Positions 49,368 through 59,200 of a DNA stretch of 64,000 nt are shown here, in pieces. Position numbers and translations under genes: made by a program. The stretch covers positions 33,775,178 through 33,839,177 of the forward strand of contig CP141143.1 of NCBI GenBank assembly GCA_035235625.1. Direction: 5' to 3'. This stretch comes from Saururus chinensis (lineage: Eukaryota > Streptophyta > Magnoliopsida > Piperales > Saururaceae). Below the pieces are notes generated by a model. The model searched no databases. It saw only the letters and a list, made by a program, of their open reading frames with translations, and was not told the DNA's origin. How positions within the stretch are numbered: the first letter of the stretch is position 1; each line of letters starts with the position of its first letter.

Positions 49368-49720
49368 GGGAAAATTATATAAATAATAATTTAAAAAAAT
49401 ATTTACCATTTTAGACCACTTTTTCCCAAAGTGGTGTTCCTTTTTGACATGCAGGCGCCAGCCAAGCAGTTGGCGCCTGCGTAGCTTTTTTTTTCTAATT
49501 TTTAAGTTGATTTCATCGTTTAGAAGGATGAAATTGGTTTTAAGCTAATTTCGTCCTTCTAAACGACAAAATCGGTTTAAGCTTGACCTGATTTCGTCGT
49601 CTGATTTCGTCCTTCTAAACAACGAAATTGCCACACTTATCCCATTTTGGTGTTCAATTCGTAATAATACTGATTTCGTCCTTCTAAAGGACAAAATCAA
49701 ATTATTTTTTTAAAAAAAAC
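49368..49720. repeat. Left terminal inverted repeat of the MULE
   Basis: It pairs with 55200-55576 and includes at least four copies of a small near-palindrome with arms like GATTTCGTC/GACGAAATC around CTTCTAAAC (near 49509, 49547, 49600 and 49670). A separate perfect hairpin has arms GCAGGCGCCA (49451-49460) and TGGCGCCTGC (49471-49480) with a 10-base loop. Confidence 0.88.
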
Positions 49721-50108
49721 TATTTCAAACTAACTTTATCACCTGTCCTGTTCATTCATTCAATACATACACAATATATACACAATTGCATTCATTCCTC
49801 CCATTCCATGTATAACAAATATAACATTAAAGTACATCATAGACAAGTATCAAATATATTACATCACAAGTCAAAAAAATGTTTAGTTTAAAATAAACAT
49901 ATAAAAAAGGTAAAAGTCATAATCTCCTATGTCCTCGACCTTGTCCTCAATGGTGTTGTACGAGCTCCTCATGATCTGCCTCTAACTCTGGTTGTGGCTG
50001 TGGCTCCGACTCCAACTGCGACTCTAGCTCTGGCTCTGGCTCAGCATAAGTAATAGATGGTACAACATGAGCTGGCCGATGTCATCTATAATATAAAATC
50101 GAATCTGG

Positions 50109-52151
50109 CTAAGCTACATGTGCAGTGACCGGAAATGATGAACCTGAAGGAGAGCTATACACTGTCGATGAAGATGGAATATCGGGGAATAAAGAGTGCA
50201 TTGGCTGTGTCTGAGTGGCCTCGTCGATAGGATAATCTATATGAACATCCGTAATCACCGACTGAAGCAGTGGCAAGCTACGAAGGACATCATCATGCTC
50301 TCTAAGCATCGACTGACATGATGCTGAAAAGTCCTCATGCAAAGTACAAGTGTTAAGTGCGTCAGTCAAATGTGCATGTGTACGTCGAACTAGACAAAGC
50401 TATAAAAAAATAAAGTAAATATTAGATAAATAATTAATAAGAAATAAGAAAATAATATATGTCTTAATTAACAAAGTTGTACTTACCAGAGCTACCTTAG
50501 ACGCTCCCCTAAGCTGATATGTCATCTACTCTACATCATCGCGCTGTAAAATATATCATCGTGCAATTGGTAAATACCACTACATATAAGCACTACGAAC
50601 ATCCCGCAATGTTGTAGCCATCTCCCCTCTGATAATAGTGGCTCTCCTATCCTCCCATCGAGTGATATATGACGCATGATGTAAAGTCTAATCGGTAATA
50701 TGGCAGCCTTGTCGAGTGACTCGACGGTAGAAGGTGGGACCCCTTGCTCCAGGTTAAACTGGAACATTATACTATCCGGCACATACATCTCTCTAATCTC
50801 GTAACATATCAGCGGAGTTCGAGATAGCCACACCTCTCGATCGTCAGTGCATAGAGGAGGTAACACAGCCAACACGTCCTCTGAGTACGGTTGCCAAATA
50901 ACCTATACAATATATAAAGATAATTTAGTTTAAATAACGACAAATTTTTTTAAAATCATTACAAAAAAAGTTCAACACGACAATAAAATTACCTGATATG
51001 GCCGCTGGTGGTCTAACTCCCCTCTGTACAATCGAAGGACTCCTTGTGGATTTTCAGTTCTCTTTTTCCGAACATTCCACCTTATGGAGTTAAATTTAAA
51101 AAATAAGTTCAGCATATGTACATAAAACGTTGCTAAAAAATGTAAGTGTTAAACATAAGTACAGCCTACCTCACCCCTAATGGAGCACCCTCAACTAAGC
51201 GACCCATCTCAGCACTTGGTTGTCCGACATGTAAGTGCTCCCAGACCATAACTATGTCAGAAAATATGATAACAAATATTAAAATTAAAGAATTATACGT
51301 GACCAAAACACCATTTAAAGTTAAGCAATTTTTTACCTAAAGAAGGGTCAGACAGCTTGCAATTCCCAAGGTCATGGCCTGACATGTTTTCCCTAACTCT
51401 CAGTATAAAAATGCAAGAGTAGCACTGTCCCATGACATGTCAAAGTCCGCAAGGAGGGAGAGATATGACACATGTATGTGGCTGCTCGTGGTATCCGTAA
51501 ATATCGTGGCTCCAAGTAAATGTAATAGATAGGTTTGTGCATGTTGCTCGATAACTATCTCCGTAGCATCGGCTGGGAGCTCTCGAAACTCCTGTAAGAA
51601 TCATCATAGGCTCACTCAACTACCACTCATCACTGTAGTAGGAGGAGCTCTACCAAGGAGTCTAACTAATATATCCACATGAGCTCCTCCTATCATGCCT
51701 ATTACAGGATGTCCATCGATGCGAAGTCCTAATAAAACTGCCACATCCATGAGAGTGATGGACATCTCTCCATATGACAAATGAAACATCTGTGTCTCCC
51801 TCCTCCATCTCTCAACGAGAGCTGTCAATAGAGGCCAATCGAGACGGACATACTCTAGATGAATGAAATGGCAGAATCCCGCTCGCTCGATATAAAGTAA
51901 CATACGCTCATCTATGGGCCAATGCTGGAGATATTTAAAATGTTCGGTGCACTCAAGGCACCCGGGGTCCTATAATAAATTTTAAAATTATAACATAGAG
52001 TACTATATTGTCCAAAAAAAATGAAAAAAATTTTAAAAAAAAGTTATCATACCTTTCCTCTCTAAATAGAAGCAGACCTATGTGACTCCTGCTGTACGAG
52101 TAAAGAAGCATCACTCGGGCCTGGCCCGTAACAAGGCTCTGCATGATCCAT
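50109..52151 (-). pseudogene. Plant mobile domain (PMD, MAIN/MAIL-like) gene carried by the MULE
   Basis: PMD proteins are plant proteins related to transposons; host members (MAIN, MAIL1) act in silencing and genome stability. Exons can be followed on the minus strand. They are 52151-52053 (MDHAEPCYGPGPSDASLL), 51970-51624 (ERAGFCHFIHLEYVRLDWPL, ALVERWRRETQMFHL, MSITLMDVAVLLGL) and 51591-51337 (SSHIHVSYLSLLADFD). Then come about 51255-51170 (VWEHLHVGQPSAEMGRL), about 51080-51000, about 50905-50531 (LSRTPLICYEIREMYVPDS) and a low-complexity tail to 50109. This is nearly the whole PMD with plausible GT/AG borders. Three in-frame stops are seen (TAG 52064-52062, where Trp is usual; TGA 51402-51400; a TAG at the exon 3 end, where Gln is usual), so I call it a pseudogene. 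It sits downstream of, and parallel to, the transposase. Confidence 0.82.
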
Positions 52152-52246
52152 ATGATCTGTGGAAAGTTAAGATCATATCATTAATCGTAAGGAACATATG
52201 CGCTCATACCTAAAATATAGAATAAACAAAGAGATTGATTATATGT

Positions 52247-54202
52247 TTACCAATCAACAGGAGGGTTTCTACATGATTTACTATTATGCCCACTTTGTTT
52301 ACACCTCCCGCATTTATATCCTCCTCTACCATCTCTCTCCATAGTTCTACGGTCCATTGTATTCTTAATGCGAGTAGACTGTGGGCGACCGGGTTGCCTT
52401 ATTGCTATCGGAGGGTATAACACAAAAAGTATATCCCTCTCCCAATACTCCCGACCACGAGGAGAATAAAATTCTGTTGAGTACACATTTTTATAAGTAG
52501 GTGTGTAAAATAGTGATGCATGGATTGGCTCCCGCCACTTTGCCCACATGGCGATAAGGTGCGAGTAAGGATAACCATAAACTTGAGGGATGTTGCATGT
52601 ACAAGTATGCATCGCAACATTTACCATAACCTTTTGGGCACAAATTGATGTCACTTCATACTAACCCCTATTGATCCTATTAACTATATACTCTCCAATT
52701 TTTCTTGTTTGCTCTCTCAATATCGCTTCAACTTTGGGAGTAAATGGGGTGGCCACGGTAGAGACGACAGAAGATCGTTTGACAAAAAATTTTATGACCC
52801 GATAAAAGATAGTGAGCATTATGACCTTCGAAATAAATGAGGCACTGCACTACCTATGATTTATGCTAAGCTAGGCATTCTGACATGTGTGGTCACCTTT
52901 GTACGTCTTCAATTTAAAGTACCCATCACCCCTTTTTATTTAGTCATGCACTCTCCAAAGGCAAGTGCTATCAATGCACTTCACTGTATACTCTGACAAA
53001 TTTATTCGTACAACCTTGTATTCGACATGATTTTGAATGGAAAACTCTTGCAAGGCTATAACAAATACTATTTTATTCTCAAAGATGCGGCCAACATATA
53101 ACTCATCTTCGTTTTGTTGGTCCATATCCATTGTAGAATTAACTACCGCATCTATCTCCTCATCTGTGATATGTGCATAGAGTGGCTCCACTTTATAGTA
53201 CAACAACTCTTCATCATCTACATTATATCATTTGCAGCAATAGCATTGTCTACCGCATCATCCCCCCGCCATCAACCATTTGTTGAACGCTTTCTTCACC
53301 TCTGACCCCTTCTTCATTCATGTCAGAATCTTGTCCACTTGCTTCGTCAATATTATCTTCACCTTCATTAGCCTCATTTTCATCAATATCTTCATCATGG
53401 ACATATCCCCCCCTACATATAAACATCGCATATGTATTAAATTTCATATGCCTAAAAAAGTTATATTCATTTATGAATATATATTTCACCTTTGATTGGA
53501 TGGTCCAGCATTGGTATGACCAACATACGTATAGGGGTAATGAATGCCTATCGAACTTTGAGTTTCATACCATGCACCACTTTGAGACATTTGAACGTTA
53601 AATGGCTCGTGTGCATGCGTTATGGACCTTCCATATTACACACAAAATTTAAAATTTAGCTAACATATTTTCATTAATAATTATAAGATTCAAAACGTAT
53701 TCACAACTAAATCAACTTTACCTCCAATTAGGTCCGCTTCCATCGTAAATAGGGGTAGATGACCTATGACATTCATTTGAAGCTACTGTCATAGATAAAT
53801 TTCCTTCTTCTTCGTTGTCCACCGGCATTTGCATATGTCTTTCATTGTTCACATTTCTATCCGAGCTCCTGTGTGAGCTCCTATCAAGCTCCTATGTGAA
53901 CTACTTCGCCTTTCACTAGGCACTCGGGCCTCTTTTTTGAGAAATAAATCGAAAACAATTGTGTGACACAAGTGGTGAAACATAAAACCCATTGATGCAT
54001 CATCATTTATGCATATTAATGTCATTCTCGAACTATACAATGAAATATTACATTTGATAGTAATTTTCCATCTTCTTCTATCCCACCCAACCTTGCTTGC
54101 TACTTGCATCTCAAATTCATCATACGTAGACGGTTTCTTAATTAATAATCCTTTTGTGCGTCTGTCATAGGTAAGTATAAAACTAACCATTTCTTCTGTC
54201 AT
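52247..54202 (-). pseudogene. MuDR-type transposase lacking its catalytic core
   Basis: Read right to left there is an N-terminal block (54202-53849) and an acidic block (about 53490-53250). The MuDR DNA-binding domain follows (53206-52940: VGRIFENKIVFVIALQEF, HVEYKVVRINLSEY, CLWRVHD). After that come VATPFTPKVEAILREQ, a SWIM zinc finger (CTCNIPQVYGYPYSHLIA, with Tyr where Cys is usual) and a C-terminal CCHC knuckle (CGRCKQSGHNSKSC). Only about 300 bp separate the DNA-binding domain from the SWIM part, whereas the DDE catalytic region needs several hundred residues, so the core has been deleted. This is usual for decayed MULEs. Confidence 0.85.
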
Positions 54203-55199
54203 CTCTATTCACTTAATTCATAAACAATAGATTAAATTAATATTAAATTAAACAATTGTCTCAAAACTAAGAGGCTAAAATTAGATTAAGCAATTGCCTC
54301 ATATATCAATGAGTGATAATCATACACTTTATTCTCATACACTTCTTCAAACATTACATGATTTACATCTACCATATTGATAAAAATATTAAACTATTAC
54401 TGACATCTACCCTATCCAAACTATTACTAACTCATATTCTCTATTAAATTAGGCTTTGATTTTAAATAAACTGAAGTAGAAATTCAATACTCATGAATCA
54501 CAGTTAAGCCTATAAAACACCTATATTTTATCATTAAAAAGAAAAACTATAAAGCATTAGACCTACATAAGATTGAAAGACAAAGAACAAGACAAGTAGC
54601 CGCTTATTTGCTATTGAATCCCATAAAAATGCCAATTAGTAGAGGCATAAAATACCACAACAATATTTAAATGAAACCAAGAGATTTTCCAAGTATATAA
54701 GCATGGTAACCGACATATTTTCCAAGTATATAAGCATGGAAACTAATAGATTTTCCAAATATATAAGCATATCATGAAGACTTTAAATTAATAAGCAAAT
54801 TTCCTAATCAATGAAATTAAAATAGTTGTAAAACAACACAACTTTAAAGCAATAATCCTAAAAAACAAAGATTTAATACTTTCTTTGTGTTCAGCTTAGT
54901 ATAAAAATATAAGACTCAAATTTATCTTCTTGACTGACCGTACATGTAGCAAACATAGATGTCACTTAAATTTTCAAATTAGAGCAAATTAGGGTACCAC
55001 GAGCACGGTGACAGGGCGGATTTGGCGCAGTAGAAAGAGCGGGCGACGAGAACGGCGGTGGGGCGGAGGAGGCGGGATTGGCGGGAGGGCGGAAGAGGCG
55101 GGATTGGCGGTGGGCTAGACGACGGAAGCAAGATTGGCGGCGGAGTGGACGACGAGAACTGGAGGTAGGTGGAACGGACGATCAACATCAGAAAACGCG

Positions 55200-55576
55200 A
55201 TTGGAGGTGGAGGCGGAGTCGTGTTAAAATGAAGATGATTTTGTCGTTTAGAAGGACGAAATTGATTTCGTCCTTCTAAACGACGAAATCAGCATGGTCA
55301 CGATAGAAGTGTGGTAATTTCATCGTTTAGAAGGATGAAATCAGCGTTAAGTGGTTTTAAACTAATTTCGTTGTTTAGAAGGACAAAATCAGCTTAAAAT
55401 CAATTTCATCCTTCTAAACGACGAAATCAACTTAAATTTTTCTTAAAAAAGTCACACAAGCACTAGTTACTTAGCTGACGCTTTCGCGGCAAAAGGGAAC
55501 ATTACTTTGAGAAATATTTGCCAAAGTGGTTTAAAATAGTAAATATTTTTTTAATTATTATTTATATAATTTTCCA
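55200..55576. repeat. Right terminal inverted repeat of the MULE
   Basis: It is the reverse-complement partner of 49368-49720. It holds at least five copies of the small near-palindrome (near 55238, 55258, 55317, 55364 and 55403). The GC-rich 10/10 hairpin of the left end is not conserved here; the corresponding place reads 'ttagctgacgctttcgcgg'. Confidence 0.88.
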
Positions 55577-55585
55577 TATTTTTAA

Positions 55586-56177
55586 TATATTTTATTTTAT
55601 CTCATATAATTTATATTTATATATATATAATATATTCTTACTAATATTTTTTAATGCTTAATTATGTCCATAAAATTTTTTTATAATAAATTTATTATAA
55701 TAAAAAAATAAAAAATACTTCTGTTAAAAAAATACGTCAATATCTTATTTTATTTTTTAAAAATTATTAATAAATAAAATTTATTATCAATAATTTTAAA
55801 AAATGAAGTAAGATATTAACGATTTAAAGTACGTTTTTCAACGTTATAATCTGTCAATACCATCTGTTGAAGTCTATTTACGCCAAATAATATTTTAATT
55901 TTACCACACATTCGAGGTTTTTGTCTTTCTGACGAATGACACGTTATGTCATGCGGCTCATGCCTCCTACCTAAGGCATAGGGTCAAAAAGGCCCTTCTA
56001 TGGCGTAAAGGTCGAGGGGCTCGGAAGATAGCTGCACAAACCTAAAACTGTGCTCCTCTTTCCTCCGTTCTAATTTCGATTGGCGGATACTCTTATGCTA
56101 CCAGAGAGGAATATCCCAAGAGCATTCTAACCGTCCAATCTCAATCCAACGTCCTAGATCAAAAGCTAATCTCTCCA
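55586..56177. other. DiT1 upstream region
   Basis: The first 300 bp are very AT-rich (poly-T/A runs) and the rest is mixed, unique-looking sequence. It is the likely promoter region. The MULE insertion ends only 667 bp before the DiT1 start codon. Confidence 0.4.
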
Positions 56178-56185
56178 TATAATAT
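56178..56185 (+). promoter_or_regulatory. Possible TATA box of DiT1
   Basis: TATAATAT, 58 bp before the start codon. It would give a 5' leader of only about 30 bases, so the true TATA box may lie further upstream. Confidence 0.25.
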
Positions 56186-56243
56186 TTGACTTCTCCCTCC
56201 TCCGACTGTTCTGCCGCTGCAGAGCTCGATTGCCTCGCCATTA

Positions 56244-59200
56244 ATGGCTTTCTCCGCCGTAACCGTGGCATCCTCCTGCAACCTAGGTTTCCGGCCCGTC
56301 TCTCCCCTCCGACCCCGCTCCTCCGCTTCCCGCCTTCTCAGATCCTCCAGTCACCTGAACCCGATCAAATCCCACCACTTTGATCGTCAAAATCGGATCT
56401 TTTCGATTCCAAATGCGTCGAAAATTGGCCATGAAACCGTCGCCTTCTCTACTCCCAAGCCAAATCCCCTCTCCCCGGTGGCATCTCGGCAGTCCACCGC
56501 CGTCGTGCACGCCTCCGCTGCTGCCCCCGCGGCTCCAGCGTCGGAGCCGTGGCAGGGCGCAGCGATGAAGCCACTCATCGCCTCCATCGCGACCGGGGTC
56601 ATCCTCTGGCTCATCCCGGCCCCGGCCGGGGTGACCAGAATCGCCTGGCAGCTGCTGGCGATCTTTCTCGCTACCATTGTCGGGATCATCACGCAGCCGC
56701 TCCCGCTCGGCGCCGTCGCTCTGATGGGCCTGGGCGCTGCCGTGCTGACCAAGACCCTCCCCTTCACCGCCGCATTCTCCTCTTTCGGCGACCCCATTCC
56801 CTGGCTCATTGCCCTCGCCTTCTTCTTCGCCCGGGGCTTCATCAAGACGGGACTCGGCAACCGAGTCGCCTACCAGTTCGTCTCCCTCTTTGGCAGCTCC
56901 TCCCTCGGCCTCGGCTACAGCCTCGTCTTCAGCGAGGCCCTCCTCGCCCCGGCCATCCCTTCCGTCTCCGCCCGTGCCGGAGGCATCTTCCTCCCCCTCG
57001 TCAAGTCCCTCTGTGTTGCCTGCGGCAGCAACGTTGGAGACGGCACGGAGCGCAAGCTTGGCTCTTGGCTCATGCTTACCTGCTTCCAGACGTCCGTCAT
57101 CTCATCGTCCATGTTTCTCACGGCCATGGCTGCGAACCCACTGAGCGCTAATCTCACTTTCAACACGATTAAGCAGACAATCGGGTGGACGGATTGGGCC
57201 GTGGCTGCAATTGTGCCTGGTCTGGTGTCTCTGATTGTGGTGCCTCTGCTACTTTATGTGATCTATCCACCGACGGTGAAGACCAGCCCCGACGCACCAA
57301 AGCTTGCCAGGGAGAATTTGGAGAAGATGGGGACGATGAGCAAGAATGAGATTATCATGGCGGCTACTCTGCTTCTTACGGTAATTACAAACCATTGCTT
57401 TGATTTAATTATAGCTGATGTTTTTATTTGGGTTTGTGAATTGGTATTGCTTGGCTATATTTGCTACATGTTTTAATTGGGATTATTTGGTAGGGTGTAT
57501 GGTTTAATTTTTTCTAGATACTATATTAAGTTCAGTTTAATAATTTAGTCGTGCTTTATATGAGAGATAAGAGCTACTTAGCTATAACATTCACATTTTA
57601 TTAAAGGCAAATAAACGTTTTACTTGGACTGTTGAGTACAGGATCCCAATTCTCATGTTTAGATACCTTCTCTTTGCTGTTTTGAGTAACCCCGATATTT
57701 CAGTTACTATTTTCTTGAATGGTTGGATTTATCACTTCATCTGAGTTAGAGGAAAACATGAGAATTAGGCCCACTATCTAATTCTCATGTTTAGTTGTCC
57801 TAATCATTTCGCTGCTGTGTAATTAGGTTCCCTCGAGTAAAGGATCATGAATTCATTCAGCTGTTCTGGACTTAGGCATATGAATATAGTTTGACTTTGT
57901 TAAATACAATACAGCAGTTCCTGTCTGTTTACATAGTGGTATGCCCTTTCTCTGCAGGTCGGCCTTTGGATTTTTGGTGGAATGTTGAATATAGATGCTG
58001 TTACTGCTGCTATTCTGGGATTATCTGTCCTACTAATTACTGGTGTTGTAACATGGAAAGAATGTCTTGCTGAGTCAGTGGCCTGGGATACTCTCACCTG
58101 GTTTGCTGCTCTCATTGCAATGGCTGGCTATCTTAACAAATATGGTTTGATATCTTGGTTTAGTCAAACTGTGGTCAAGGTTAGTTTCCATATTTGATAT
58201 TTAAACTCTGCAAAGTGCATACCATCTGGCGTACAAAAGAAACTATGGTTACATATTTTGCAAATATTTTTATATAGAGCATCTCTGTTTCCTTACTATT
58301 CTCTGGTGTAACATTGTGCTTTAATCATTAGGATCATAAATTTTTCCCGTTTTTCTGGTTCTGAATTCGAGAGAAGCCAGTATGAACGGAGAAGAATGAG
58401 CAGGTAGAAGCAAAACCTTACTTGTGGGCTCACTGGTAGTCCACAACTGTGAGCTTGACCACGGATGATTGAAAGATCACCAGGTGAACTAGGGAACCCA
58501 CAAGTTTTGCGTACATTCATAAAGTGGGCCATACATGAATTTCAACAATTGAAATGGAGTCAAGATCTGTTGAAGATTTGGTAGGCCAAGATGGAAGGAA
58601 CTTAATCTCAGAATAGGGCCAAATTTGTGGGTATGCTATGCTAATGACGATTTCCCAATATCCCTTGGCCAACCTCTATGGCGACACCTGTGAGACCCAC
58701 AATTTAGGCTTTTGATTTTATGTGCCAGTTTTTCTCTCATCATGTCTCCAGTTCTTGATGAATTGGGTCTGCATATGATTTTTTTAATTGGCTTGATGTG
58801 CCAAAAATATTATGAATTTGTTGTGGACCGATGTCCACAATGCATGGTAGCCAAGAAAGGGGATGAGAAAGTAGGAACTAACTGAGGACTAAGACAATAG
58901 GTTAATTTTTTACCTATTCAAATTAGGGCATAGCCATTATAATAAATAGACCTCTTAACGGGCCTCTTAACAATTAACTTAAAGCCCGCTATTATTAATC
59001 AACTAAGGACAATCTCTTAATGGCCCCCCTAACAGTAACCCTAAAGCCCATTATTAATAAACAACTAAAGACAATAAACCTAATTAGTAAGCACTACTGG
59101 GCCTAATACTAATCTACCTAATGTAGCCCATAGGCAGAGCATTGCACCCTTATTTCAGAACACATCATTCTACCATGCTTTGCTTCACATCACCTTATTT

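Larger units (their letters stand above)
49359..55585 (-). mobile_element. Mutator-like element (MULE), 6.2 kb, complete ends, carrying a PMD gene
   Basis: The element spans 49368-55576 between perfect 9-bp duplications TATTTTTAA at 49359-49367 and 55577-55585, the Mutator signature. Both termini read inward GGAAAATTATATAAATAAT and remain similar for about 350 bp (left TIR to about 49720, right TIR from about 55200). All coding remains are on the minus strand: a MuDR-type transposase without catalytic core (54202-52247), then a plant mobile domain gene (52151-50109). The transposase cannot act, so the element is non-autonomous unless helped from elsewhere. Intact ends and target duplication suggest a more recent insertion than the surrounding LTR fossils. 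Confidence 0.93.

Noticed and set aside
49360-49368. Alternative MULE start one or two bases to either side
   Set aside because: Only 49368 and 55576 as element borders leave identical 9-bp flanks (TATTTTTAA) on both sides.
56387-57151. 157- and 200-residue frames overlapping DiT1 exon 1
   Set aside because: Shadows of the GC-rich DiT1 coding sequence; the DiT1 frame is strongly supported by family similarity.
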